This document shows, piece after piece, positions 9,401 to 16,366 of a DNA stretch of 29,621 nt (position 1 is the first letter of the stretch; each line of letters starts with the position of its first letter). The translations under genes were made by a program, and so were the position numbers. The notes beneath the pieces are model-generated. The model saw nothing but the letters and a program-made list of their open reading frames with translations, was not told the DNA's origin and searched no databases. The DNA is from Cytophagaceae bacterium (GTDB lineage Bacteria; Bacteroidota; Bacteroidia; Cytophagales; Spirosomataceae), in assembly GCA_027485075.1 (NCBI GenBank), contig JAIXRT010000271.1, positions 1-29,621 of the forward strand. The letters are read 5' to 3'.

Positions 9401-9642
9401 TCTTGCAAAAGTATTCCTGGTGCAGATGTGTACAGTCCAATGTTCTGCGGGGTTCCCGTTATATTATGTTTACGTAACCAGGCTTGATCGATTCGATAGA
9501 ATCCGGAGTTAGCAATCGCTATCCGATGCCATGTGCCCTGTTTGAAAGGAGATTGCGCAAAGGTTGCAAGGGGTAGTCCAACGAGTAAAATGCCTAAAAA
9601 CTTGAATTTACGCCAAAGGTTCTTGCGGTTGTACATATGCAT
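6406..9642 (-). CDS. porU: Type IX secretion sortase-like C25 peptidase PorU
   Basis: Gingipain-family cysteine peptidase that cleaves the C-terminal sorting signal of T9SS cargo at the cell surface and links the product to lipopolysaccharide. Using the ATG at 9642 the protein has 1078 residues: a signal peptide ending TFAQ (about residue 30), a beta-rich N-terminal region, the C25 peptidase domain with catalytic His629 (FVGHGS) and Cys663 (TATCQFG), an Ig-like region, and a C-terminal sorting-type domain starting NLFPNPA. That domain is retained in PorU itself. The frame is also open from a TTG at 9651. The start overlaps the sprT-like gene by about 35 bases, suggesting coupled translation. 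An 18-base A run encodes the end of Glu790 and Lys791-795, between the peptidase and Ig-like parts. The reading frame is intact here. Confidence 0.95.
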   Translation of the reverse strand: MHMYNRKNLWRKFKFLGILLVGLPLATFAQSPFKQGTWHRIAIANSGFYRIDQAWLRKHNITGTPQNIGLYTSAPGILLQDPAKTPTNNLYPVPAALEESGQLIFWCESPNELQFDAKSASWNQTTHTYTDSSYYYLRIDDPKPLRINVLKPPKGNGSPLNFATTLSRYEPEKYNLIQSGRIWLGDALYGSGNLALQYALKDVREGLPGELKARFYAGATSASKFTLSIPGNNPIPIEIPAISGNRYDQKAFYTDVKQPINVNSSSSNWNWNIAYQTSSGTGYVDYIQLAYARKFNANTDLPLYLFPNSRDTTANLQIPNLQSSSLIWFKNGQNEWQKIQTPGSEMEIRISPGSQLALGNASLASYPVWRDRISNQDLLAQDSKLQLIIITSPPLRSAAEKLAKFKSDIQKIPTQTVTTTQIYHEFSGGKQDVSAIRNYLQTLAKQTALRYVLILGDASIDYKGKSVVASALEKSCYVPTYQSLESTQPLMSYSSDDYFGIIDTQAGDWEKTQPNLQLAVGRIPAKNPDEANMFVQKLIDYQSKPSVATKRPYRFSWVADDGDFSIHMQDAEDFSTSLQASNLAFDYQKTYLDQFPMEVTNGQYTSNAAKKQVLALFAQDADFIHFVGHGSENGWTDEKILTNNDLVGLKNSQNLPILLTATCQFGRFDDPNQLSGGEIALLSPQGGSIALISTTRPVFQSSNYLFGKAFYSNLKANLSNPDYRLGDLFRDTKNASKTGVINRNISLLGDPSSPLPWQSAQITISANSENITAKSEIPADGQVAAYYYSEKKKKKTLGTKGDAFSYFAPGKLISKSAHTMKQGNATISENSIPSIGGKIALKLIGQSNTGMPISGYQLVDKKQTSFPDTKAPVVQISFPDEPKLNTVSSSPMVRIQISDDQGLRWIGPMNELAYLTVNDTLQIPILPFWEPTVDLPNQGSMHYRLTNLSPGAYTLRVNCWDTNNNASQQSLAFTVEENLANRQRWNLFPNPAKEKMTFRTEVNRIWSTDRYELEIFNLMGEKIHSQAGNLTSFGGQESGFEFSVDMLGVGVVGFVRINIRDSQGKIIETVKSKILTLK
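7257..7274 (-). repeat. 18-base homopolymer (A on the coding strand) inside porU
   Basis: Eighteen consecutive T on the plus strand, read as A18 in porU. With 18 the porU frame continues. With 17 the frame shifts and ends after about 24 codons (next residues HWEQKAM). With 19 it meets TAG after nine codons (NTGNKRRCV). Both states would remove the last roughly 283 residues. It is by far the longest homopolymer in the window. Confidence 0.95.
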
Positions 9643-10228
9643 TTTTGGCAACTAGATAGTTTCTCCCTGATTGAGTGTCTTGACAAATGTAGCGTGTTCT
9701 GCGAAGTTTCCCTTTGATGAGGGTCAGGTTTTTTAGTTGGAACACAGTTCCTTCTTCTAAATCGATAAGTCTAGTACCTATAGCAGGCTGCGAATCGAAT
9801 TTCGCTAATTCGTTCACAAGTGGGGTGTAGCCTGTCGAGGTAGCCGCAGGGTTTTGAAGGTATTTCGTTAGTACCTGAACCAGCGAGGCGGGTAATAAAT
9901 CCTCATCTAAAATAGGCTCAAATAGTTCATAGAAATTACGTTTCCATTCGTTTCCATGTGGGTTCACTTTACTTTTATGGATATCGTACGTCACACGGTG
10001 TGCCACTTCATGTATATAAGTGACTAAAAATGCATACGGGTTTAAGTTATGATTGACCGTAATTTGATAGCCTTTTGTAGGAGAATAGCGAAAGTCGCCA
10101 AGTTTTGTACCGCGTGCTTTCGAGACAATAAATTCGAATGGGTGGTCTTGCCAAAGTTGAAAGCAATATTCTGCCACTTCAGGTGGGAAGTGGTCAAAGA
10201 ATGATTCTATTTTTTTGCTTTTCGTCAT
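9608..10228 (-). CDS. SprT-like zinc metalloprotein
   Basis: A 206-residue soluble protein with a SprT/Spartan-type zinc site: HEVAH (residues 73-77) and a third candidate ligand His91 in NPHGNEW, the usual arrangement for SprT-like domains. The C-terminal half (from about 120) is a small beta-rich region with GKLRRTRYICQD, comparable to the zinc-ribbon position of SprT but with a single cysteine, so it probably does not bind a second zinc. Relatives include DNA-protein crosslink proteases, but the function of the bacterial proteins is not established. The start is the ATG at 10228. Its last 35 bases overlap the porU start. A terminator-like hairpin lies 10 bases upstream, so its own promoter is unclear. 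Confidence 0.87.
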   Translation of the reverse strand: MTKSKKIESFFDHFPPEVAEYCFQLWQDHPFEFIVSKARGTKLGDFRYSPTKGYQITVNHNLNPYAFLVTYIHEVAHRVTYDIHKSKVNPHGNEWKRNFYELFEPILDEDLLPASLVQVLTKYLQNPAATSTGYTPLVNELAKFDSQPAIGTRLIDLEEGTVFQLKNLTLIKGKLRRTRYICQDTQSGRNYLVAKNAYVQPQEPLA

Positions 10229-10238
10229 TCGAGGGAAT

Positions 10239-10266
10239 AAAAAAAGTCCTCCACAAGTGAAGGACT
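10239..10266 (-). terminator. Intrinsic terminator of the small lipoprotein gene, just before sprT-like
   Basis: On the minus strand AGTCCT and AGGACT arms (10266-10261 and 10250-10245) enclose a partly pairing loop and are followed by a run of seven T (10245-10239). It lies 23 bases after the lipoprotein stop and 10 bases before the start codon of the sprT-like gene. Confidence 0.8.
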
Positions 10267-10288
10267 CTTTTCTGTAGCTTGGCTAAAA

Positions 10289-10462
10289 TTATTTAGCAGC
10301 AGCAGTGTCAGCAGCAGCAGTGTCAGCAGCAGCAGAATCAACTGGTGCAGCAGCAGCAGTATCAACAGCAACTGAATCAGCAGCAGCCTCAGTTTTTTTC
10401 TCACCACAAGATGCTAAAGTTACCATACCAGCAACGAAAGCTAAAGCGAATACTTTTTTCAT
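10289..10462 (-). CDS. Small Ala-rich lipoprotein, 57 residues
   Basis: The ATG at 10462 opens a 57-codon gene. MKKVFALAFVAGMVTLASCG is a lipoprotein signal peptide with lipobox LASC and Cys19 as the lipidated residue. The mature part (about 39 residues) starts GEKKTE and is then almost only Ala, Asp, Ser, Thr and Val, with the unit AADTA repeated, and ends AAAK. No fold or enzymatic motif is seen; it should be extended or helical on the membrane. The gene has a textbook promoter (10490-10521) and a terminator (10239-10266), so it is probably a strongly expressed single-gene unit. The C-terminal lysine and small size recall Braun's lipoprotein, but there is no sequence homology that I can see. 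A Leu-rich reading of the same DNA in another frame is an artefact of the repeats. Confidence 0.9.
   Translation of the reverse strand: MKKVFALAFVAGMVTLASCGEKKTEAAADSVAVDTAAAAPVDSAAADTAAADTAAAK
10295..10339 (-). repeat. 15-base tandem repeat at the 3' end of the lipoprotein gene
   Basis: Two identical 15-base units (10295-10309, 10310-10324) and a third with two changes (10325-10339). On the coding strand they encode Ala-Ala-Ala/Asp-Thr/Ser blocks. Because the unit is a multiple of three, copy changes would keep the frame and only alter the tail length. Confidence 0.85.
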
Positions 10463-10489
10463 TTTTGTAATATTTTAAGGTTTGAGTCC

Positions 10490-10521
10490 CAAAAGTAGTA
10501 GGAATATTTAGATTACCCAAA
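10490..10521 (-). promoter_or_regulatory. Promoter of the small lipoprotein gene
   Basis: On the minus strand TTTG (10521-10518), 20 bases, then TACTTTTG (10497-10490): a full match to the Bacteroidota TTTG/TAnnTTTG promoter. It would start transcription about 20 bases before the ATG at 10462. Confidence 0.8.
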
Positions 10522-10581
10522 GATTTGCAATTTTTTTTAAGATTTTTTTAAGGTTTGGCGAATTTTTTGCTAAAAAGTGCC

Positions 10582-10599
10582 TCATTTTGCCAGAAATGA
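10582..10599 (-). terminator. Possible terminator after the nuo-gtrA operon
   Basis: TCATTT and AAATGA arms with a six-base loop, followed on the minus strand after a few bases by CTTTTTAG. It lies about 70 bases past the gtrA stop. The stem is short and AT-rich, so the call is weak. Confidence 0.3.
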
Positions 10600-10669
10600 A
10601 GTTCAATTTTTAAGAAATCTTAAGGTTTACTTAAGTTTGATTACAATACCTGAAGAATATAGGGCAGGT

Positions 10670-11161
10670 TTACTTGATTAAATCCTTAAATCGGTCGTAA
10701 AAACCGCTGCTTTTGAAGGTGAAGGATTTGTGTAAAACATAGTTTGACATAAAGCTGAATCCCATTCCATTCACGGTAGTACCCACCTGCGTCACATTGA
10801 TACGTTTAATTGAATATGGTATTTGAATGAAATAGTCCGCATACGTACGTGAAATAATAGAATAAGGCATGACACTGAAGAGCCAGGTCACAAAACCAGA
10901 AAATGTGGCTACGAGTAAAAATTTGATCATTTCGCGCTGCGTCTGTTTGGTTTGACGCGCATTAAATGCAAACAATTTGGTTAGGATAAAGCCTACAATC
11001 AGCGAAATAAAGTAAGCGGGTAAGATGGTAGATTCGTACGACATACGAAACCAATCCTTTAATAAACCTCCTGCTAATAACTGAATCACAGCACCTATTC
11101 CCGCAATGATAAAGTATGCGATTAAATCTTTGCGATTAAATAGGCTTGATTGTTTCTTCAA
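10670..11161 (-). CDS. GtrA-like four-helix membrane protein, TTG start
   Basis: A 163-residue integral membrane protein with about four hydrophobic segments (near residues 13-34, 44-65, 80-102 and 125-145) and the family-typical C-terminus NYVLHKSFTF. GtrA-like proteins are proposed to move or support lipid-linked sugars in cell-surface polysaccharide synthesis. No ATG exists upstream of the first helix: the frame begins right after the in-frame nuoN stop, four codons separate it from the TTG at 11161, and the next Met is around residue 41. The TTG followed by KKQSSLFNRKDL is therefore the most plausible start. It is the last gene of the nuo cluster, although no functional link to complex I is known. 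Confidence 0.8.
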   Translation of the reverse strand: MKKQSSLFNRKDLIAYFIIAGIGAVIQLLAGGLLKDWFRMSYESTILPAYFISLIVGFILTKLFAFNARQTKQTQREMIKFLLVATFSGFVTWLFSVMPYSIISRTYADYFIQIPYSIKRINVTQVGTTVNGMGFSFMSNYVLHKSFTFKSSGFYDRFKDLIK

Positions 11162-11173
11162 ATCAATAACTGC

Positions 11174-12571
11174 TTAAAATAAAGTTTTAACGAATGTAGG
11201 ATAAAGACCTAATACAAGAGTTCCTACTGTACTGACAACTAAAGCTAATTTATATAAACCGGGAATTTGAATCGTTTCCATTTCGCTAGATTTAAAATAA
11301 GCAGAAATGATTCCTTTGAAATAATAGTAAATACCTACGGCCGACATCAACACGGCTACGATGATTGAGTAGGTAATGTTGCGGTGAAACGTGTCTGCAA
11401 AAACAAAAAACTTTCCCCAAAATCCACCCGTTAATGGTATGCCCGCAAGCGATAAAAGTGATATGGTTAAGCAAAATGCCAATAATGGATTTTGTTTGGC
11501 TAAACCTTCAAATGCTTGAAAATTTTCTGGTTTTTCTACCCGACCTGTTTGATATTCTGAAACGATTTTGAAAATCGCAAAAGCTGTTACTGTTGCCAAA
11601 GTATACGCTAATGAATAATAAAGTATCGTCGATGTCGTCGATGCCTGATTGGAAGATACCGTCATCAACATATATCCCGCATGTGAGATACTGGAATAGG
11701 CTAACATGCGCTTCATGCTTTGTTGGTATACCGCCGTCACATTACCAATCACTAAGGTCAACATACTTATAAAATATACCGGTAGTGCCCATGTATTATA
11801 CAATCCGCCAAACATGCCTGAAAACACATGAAATAAAGCCGCAAATCCTGCCGTTTTCACGACAGTGGACATAAACATCGTAAAAATAGTGGGTGCCCCA
11901 TCGTAAACATCTGGCGTCCAAAAATGGAAAGGAGCTGCTGAAACCTTGAAAAGCATACCTACAAGCATAAGCAAAATGCCTGCATACAAGAAAGTAGGCA
12001 TAGATTCTTTCGGAGTACTTGCGATCGCATTGGCAATATTAGCAACATAAAATGAGCGGGTAGCTCCATAAACTAAAGTAATGCCAAAAAGCAAAATACC
12101 CGTTGCAAATGCACCCATTAATAAATACTTAATCGCAGCTTCGTTAGATCGCAGATTACGTTTATCGGAGCCCGTCAAAACATACATGGAAACAGAAAGG
12201 ATTTCTAGGCCCACGAACAGCATGATTAAATGGTCGAAGGAAACCATGAGTATAGCACCTACAACCGAGAATAACATGATGGCATAGTATTCTGCAGGAT
12301 GTGTATGTTCATCATCTTGGCCAAATGCATTCGAAAATGCTACGACAAAAAACGCGGCTAATTGAATAATGATACTAAAATTAATGGAGGTATTGGTCGA
12401 GCGGAACATATTACCGAACCATAGATACTCATGATTCCAGTCCGCTACTGTCAAGCCCATGCTGATGGCTAAAAAACCTAACGTAAATGTTTGAATGGTT
12501 TTTCTTGAAAGCCAAAAACCTAAAAATAGATTACTAATTCCAAAAATTGATAAAGCAATAATAGCCGTCAT
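11174..12571 (-). CDS. nuoN: NADH-quinone oxidoreductase subunit N
   Basis: Antiporter-like membrane subunit of complex I, 465 residues with about 13-14 hydrophobic helices. It contributes to one of the proton channels of the membrane arm. Conserved features include the glutamate-bearing helix IMLFVGLEILSVSMYVLTG, the lysine in GMLFKVSAAPFHFWTPDVYDGAPT, the MKRMLAYSSISHAGYMLM segment and GIPLTGGFWGKFFVF, all of which are diagnostic of NuoN. The length is close to the E. coli protein (485). The ATG at 12571 lies 19 bases after the nuoM stop. The stop codon is in the same frame as the following gtrA gene. Confidence 0.96.
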   Translation of the reverse strand: MTAIIALSIFGISNLFLGFWLSRKTIQTFTLGFLAISMGLTVADWNHEYLWFGNMFRSTNTSINFSIIIQLAAFFVVAFSNAFGQDDEHTHPAEYYAIMLFSVVGAILMVSFDHLIMLFVGLEILSVSMYVLTGSDKRNLRSNEAAIKYLLMGAFATGILLFGITLVYGATRSFYVANIANAIASTPKESMPTFLYAGILLMLVGMLFKVSAAPFHFWTPDVYDGAPTIFTMFMSTVVKTAGFAALFHVFSGMFGGLYNTWALPVYFISMLTLVIGNVTAVYQQSMKRMLAYSSISHAGYMLMTVSSNQASTTSTILYYSLAYTLATVTAFAIFKIVSEYQTGRVEKPENFQAFEGLAKQNPLLAFCLTISLLSLAGIPLTGGFWGKFFVFADTFHRNITYSIIVAVLMSAVGIYYYFKGIISAYFKSSEMETIQIPGLYKLALVVSTVGTLVLGLYPTFVKTLF

Positions 12572-12590
12572 AATAGATGCGTTATAGATC

Positions 12591-14042
12591 TTAGTTAAGT
12601 AATTGCGTTAATTTCTCCACGCTTTCTGCGCTGTAATTAAGTACTGCTTGGGGGAAAATTCCGCCTAAGAGTACAAGGAGAACTAGCGGCACTAAGACCA
12701 TTTTTTCTGCTGATGTTAAATCTTCAAATTCTTTTGTAATACGCGAAACATTACCAAACATGCTTTTTTGAATTAAGCGTAGCGTGTAAACTGCTCCCAA
12801 AATGATGGTAACCCCAGCAATTATTCCCATCCACATGTCTTGATCAAAGACACTCTTCAATAATAGAAACTCGCCGATAAATCCATTCGTTAATGGTAAA
12901 GCAACGGAGCCTAAACTTAACACAACGAATGCCACGCTCAACATATAAGATGCTTGTGTAATTCCTCCTAATTGGGAGAGTTCGCGTGTTTTTGTTCTAC
13001 GCTCAATGATTTCAATGATGAAAAATAATCCCACGATATTGATACCATGCGAAAGCATTTGGTACAAGGCTCCTTGAATACCAGCTAAACTACCTGTTAA
13101 AATCCCTGCCGACATAAGCCCTACGTGTGCAAAAGAAGAATAAGCGATTAGACGTTTCGCATCTTTTTGTTGGATTGCGATGATTGAACCATAAATAATT
13201 CCAATGATAGAAAGAATCATAACGCTTGTTCCCCACGTAATGAGTCCTAGAGGGAACATAGGTAACACAAGTCGAATGACGCCATAGGTACCCATTTTTA
13301 ACATGATTCCGCCTAGCAACATACTCCCTTGCGCTGGTGAAGTTGTGTAGGTATCTGGTTGCCATGTGTGGAATGGGAAAATCGGCATCTTGATTGCAAA
13401 TGCAATGAAGAATGCTAGAAACAAATAGTTTTGAGATGTCGCAGGTAAGCTACGCGCCGTCTCAACCAATACATCTATATCAGAGGAACCCACTTCACCC
13501 GGTGTACGCAGATACACGTAAATTAAGCCGATTAACAAGAATAGGGAACCAAAAAGTGTGTAGACAAAAAACTTAAACGTGATTGCAATACGATTTTCCC
13601 CACCAAATTGCGCCGAAAGGAAATAAATCGGCAACAAAGAAGCTTCGAAGAAAAAGTAGAATAAGAATGCGTCTTTCGCTAAGAATGATCCCACCAAAGC
13701 TGTTTGCATCGCTAAGATTAATCCTTGATAAACAGGATTATTGGCTTTTTCTGTTTTGGCTGTACTGCCAACAATAAATGGAATTAAAAGGCCAGTCAAT
13801 CCAATCAATATCCCGTTAATTCCATCTACCCAAAGTGAAAACGAAAGCCCGGCTTCTGGAATCCATGGATATGAAATACTAAGTGAATTGGGAGATTGAC
13901 TTGATTGAATCAATACATAGGCAACAGCAATCGCCTCAATGATTGACCCAGTTAATGAAATGACAAATGCATTTTTAGGTTTAGCAAGTAGTAAAAAGCT
14001 ACCTAATGCAAGTGGAAATAAAAGTATAAAAAGTAAATACAT
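12591..14042 (-). CDS. nuoM: NADH-quinone oxidoreductase subunit M
   Basis: Second antiporter-like subunit of complex I, 483 residues and about 14 membrane helices. The glutamate helix FYFFFEASLLPIYFL and the lysine helix GGIMLKMGTYGVIRL correspond to the key proton-path residues. The KDAKRLIAYSSFAHVGLM segment and the discontinuous helix ending LPLTNGFIGEFLLL are typical. The linking segment reads HTWQPDTYTTSPAQGS rather than the more common HxWLPDAHxxAPTxGS; I believe that variant is usual for Bacteroidota. The ATG at 14042 is 21 bases after the nuoL stop. Confidence 0.96.
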   Translation of the reverse strand: MYLLFILLFPLALGSFLLLAKPKNAFVISLTGSIIEAIAVAYVLIQSSQSPNSLSISYPWIPEAGLSFSLWVDGINGILIGLTGLLIPFIVGSTAKTEKANNPVYQGLILAMQTALVGSFLAKDAFLFYFFFEASLLPIYFLSAQFGGENRIAITFKFFVYTLFGSLFLLIGLIYVYLRTPGEVGSSDIDVLVETARSLPATSQNYLFLAFFIAFAIKMPIFPFHTWQPDTYTTSPAQGSMLLGGIMLKMGTYGVIRLVLPMFPLGLITWGTSVMILSIIGIIYGSIIAIQQKDAKRLIAYSSFAHVGLMSAGILTGSLAGIQGALYQMLSHGINIVGLFFIIEIIERRTKTRELSQLGGITQASYMLSVAFVVLSLGSVALPLTNGFIGEFLLLKSVFDQDMWMGIIAGVTIILGAVYTLRLIQKSMFGNVSRITKEFEDLTSAEKMVLVPLVLLVLLGGIFPQAVLNYSAESVEKLTQLLN

Positions 14043-14063
14043 GCCTTTAGCGTCGATTAAAGA

Positions 14064-15944
14064 TTATAAAATCCAAGTCTTTAGACCCAAAAATAAAATG
14101 ACAGTTACAGAAACAACAATCATAAAAATGTAGTAGCCTACGTTTCCTGTTTGGATACGTCGGAATTCTGTAGAAGCATATTGAACAATTTTGCCCACAC
14201 CCTCTACGATTAAATCCAAAACTAAAAACTCGAAAATTTGATGCAAGAAATTGCTCAAGAGGCTAATCGGGCGAACAATTAGGATATCATATAATTCATC
14301 GATGTAGAATTTATGGTATACCACCTTTTGAATTCCAGTCACTGATTCATCCGATCCTGGTACGGATTTCTGCATACCAAAAACATAGATTGCCAGTGCC
14401 GCTGGCAAAAATGCGGCTAGTAGTGGAGCTCCACCTTCCAAACTTAAGAAATTAACTTCGGCCGCCTCACCAGCTGCGGGAAGTAGTGGGGCTAACCAAT
14501 GAGCTAAAAACTCATTACCTCCTGCAAAATGCGGCAAGTTGATGATTCCACCTCCGACGGAGAAAATAGCTAAAATAATTAATGGGAGTGTCATCGTCCA
14601 CGGCGATTCATGTAAATGGTCTGCTTGTTTTTGCGAACCCCTGAATTCACCAAAGAATGTTAAAATAAATACGCGGAACATGTAGAATGATGTCATGGCT
14701 GAACCTAAGATTGCCAACCACCACATGATTGGATCGTGATGATATAAGCTAGCCAATATCTCGTCTTTGGAGAAGAAACCAGCAAAAGGAGGTATACCCG
14801 CAATGGCAATTGTCCCTAATAAAAATGTAATGTAGGTGATAGGTAAGTGACTTTTTAATCCACCCATTTTACGAATGTCTTGCTCGTCAGACATCGCATG
14901 AATAACGGAACCCGCTCCTAAAAACAATAAGGCCTTAAAGAACGCGTGCGTCATGACATGAAAGAAAGATGCCGTGTAAGCTGAGGCGCCTAATCCCATA
15001 AACATATAGCCCAACTGGGATACAGTTGAATAGGCTAATACTTTTTTAATGTCGTTTTGGAATAAACCGATCGCTGCACCGAGTAAAGCTGTAGCAAGGC
15101 CAATCCAGCCAACAAAATGCAATACGTCTGGGCTCAATTCAAACAATACATTGGCACGGATGACCATGTAAATACCTGCTGTTACCATCGTTGCCGCATG
15201 GATTAATGCCGAAACTGGCGTAGGACCAGCCATCGCATCAGGTAGCCAAGTAAACAACGGAATTTGTGCGGATTTACCCATGGCACCGATAAACAAGCAG
15301 AAAGCAATTAAACCTACATTTTCAGGAACATTACCTTCACTGATGGCTGAAAAAATAGCCGCGTAATCGGTCGTTCCGAAATCTTGAATTAGCAAGAAGA
15401 TACCCACTAAGAATCCTAGGTCACCTATACGATTCATAATAAACGCTTTGCGCGCCGCATCTCCATAACTATTTTTCTGATTCCAAAATCCAATCAATAA
15501 ATAGGAGCATAGACCTACCCCTTCCCAACCAATAAATAGCACGGTAAAATTGGCACCTAAAACCAGTATCAACATGAAAAATATAAACAGGTTCAGAAAG
15601 GCAAAGAATTTACCCAAACCTGCATCATGAGCCATGTAGCCCATCGAATACACATGAATCAATGTCCCAACACCCGTGATAATGAGAAGCATTAAAAGGG
15701 ATAATTGGTCTACTTGAAAAGCAAATGGAATAGACAATTCGCCTAATTTGATCCATTCAGCTAACGTGTAAATCTGCGTTTGACCGTCAAAATTTAAAAA
15801 CAATTGCAAGGATAAAGCAAAAGCCACCACAGGTGGAATGGTTCCGATAATACCGGCTAATTGCTTATTTAATTTGGGGAATGCGAGGCCATTTATGAGA
15901 AAACCAATAAACGGAAGCAAGGGAATTAAATAGAATAATGACAT
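14064..15944 (-). CDS. nuoL: NADH-quinone oxidoreductase subunit L
   Basis: Distal antiporter-like subunit of complex I, 626 residues (E. coli 613), with the extra C-terminal part that forms the long amphipathic lateral helix running along the membrane arm. Diagnostic segments are LFIGWEGVGLCSYLLIGFW (glutamate helix), FTWLPDAMAGPTPVSALIHA followed by TMVTAGIYM, NDIKKVLAYSTVSQLGYM and GIPPFAGFFSKDEI. The C-terminal part (from about residue 545) contains YHKFYIDELYD and a final membrane helix ending in LGLKTWIL. The ATG at 15944 lies 30 bases after the nuoK stop. Confidence 0.97.
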   Translation of the reverse strand: MSLFYLIPLLPFIGFLINGLAFPKLNKQLAGIIGTIPPVVAFALSLQLFLNFDGQTQIYTLAEWIKLGELSIPFAFQVDQLSLLMLLIITGVGTLIHVYSMGYMAHDAGLGKFFAFLNLFIFFMLILVLGANFTVLFIGWEGVGLCSYLLIGFWNQKNSYGDAARKAFIMNRIGDLGFLVGIFLLIQDFGTTDYAAIFSAISEGNVPENVGLIAFCLFIGAMGKSAQIPLFTWLPDAMAGPTPVSALIHAATMVTAGIYMVIRANVLFELSPDVLHFVGWIGLATALLGAAIGLFQNDIKKVLAYSTVSQLGYMFMGLGASAYTASFFHVMTHAFFKALLFLGAGSVIHAMSDEQDIRKMGGLKSHLPITYITFLLGTIAIAGIPPFAGFFSKDEILASLYHHDPIMWWLAILGSAMTSFYMFRVFILTFFGEFRGSQKQADHLHESPWTMTLPLIILAIFSVGGGIINLPHFAGGNEFLAHWLAPLLPAAGEAAEVNFLSLEGGAPLLAAFLPAALAIYVFGMQKSVPGSDESVTGIQKVVYHKFYIDELYDILIVRPISLLSNFLHQIFEFLVLDLIVEGVGKIVQYASTEFRRIQTGNVGYYIFMIVVSVTVILFLGLKTWIL

Positions 15945-15974
15945 ATGATTAGGCTGATTGAATGTGTGCTGGAA

Positions 15975-16304
15975 TTAATTTTTTAATTTATTAAGCACAC
16001 CGATATCAATACTTTGAATGTTTCGGTAAATCATAACAATAATGGCTAGGCCTACAGCAACTTCAGCCGCGGCAACCGCCATAATAAAGAATACAAAAAT
16101 TTGACCTGCTGGATCTGAAAAATAAGATGAAAATGCGGCCAACAATAAATTGACGGCATTTAGCATAAGTTCAACGGCCATGAATACAATAATTGCATTG
16201 CGGCGGGTCAAAACTCCCAAAATTCCAATGCAGAATAAAGCGGAGCTTACAAGAATGTAATGAGTTAGTGGTATTGTGCGTAATACTTCTGGAATCGATT
16301 GCAT
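15975..16304 (-). CDS. nuoK: NADH-quinone oxidoreductase subunit K
   Basis: Small membrane subunit of complex I (MrpC/ND4L type), 109 residues with three helices. The conserved glutamates are in [14 protein letters not shown] and in [13 protein letters not shown], both needed for proton pumping in studied homologues, and the loop GVLTRRNAI is family-typical. It is the first of four contiguous genes nuoK-L-M-N. The gene upstream is an exonuclease, not nuoJ, so the remaining complex I subunits must be encoded elsewhere. A -7-like box lies in the 62-base gap upstream. Confidence 0.96.
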   Translation of the reverse strand: MQSIPEVLRTIPLTHYILVSSALFCIGILGVLTRRNAIIVFMAVELMLNAVNLLLAAFSSYFSDPAGQIFVFFIMAVAAAEVAVGLAIIVMIYRNIQSIDIGVLNKLKN

Positions 16305-16333
16305 AGTCGTTATTTAAATGCATTTATGCGAGG

Positions 16334-16341
16334 CAAAAATA
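16334..16341 (-). promoter_or_regulatory. Candidate -7 box for nuoKLMN-gtrA
   Basis: TATTTTTG on the minus strand, 30 bases before the nuoK ATG, in the gap after the exonuclease gene. A TTTG at the usual upstream distance is not visible. Confidence 0.4.
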
Positions 16342-16366
16342 CGAATTAAACTGAATTTTATAGTCC

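Noticed and set aside
10295..10380. CAG-rich repeats considered as a CRISPR array
   Set aside because: Units are 15 bases, contiguous, in frame and coding; there are no spacers or cas genes.
10225..10407. A Leu-rich 60-residue reading frame on the minus strand
   Set aside because: It is a frame shadow of the Ala-rich lipoprotein gene, produced by its CTG/GCT repeats, and has no signal or start context of its own.
13090..13365. A 91-residue minus-strand frame inside nuoM
   Set aside because: It lies wholly within a well-supported nuoM frame and has no domain.
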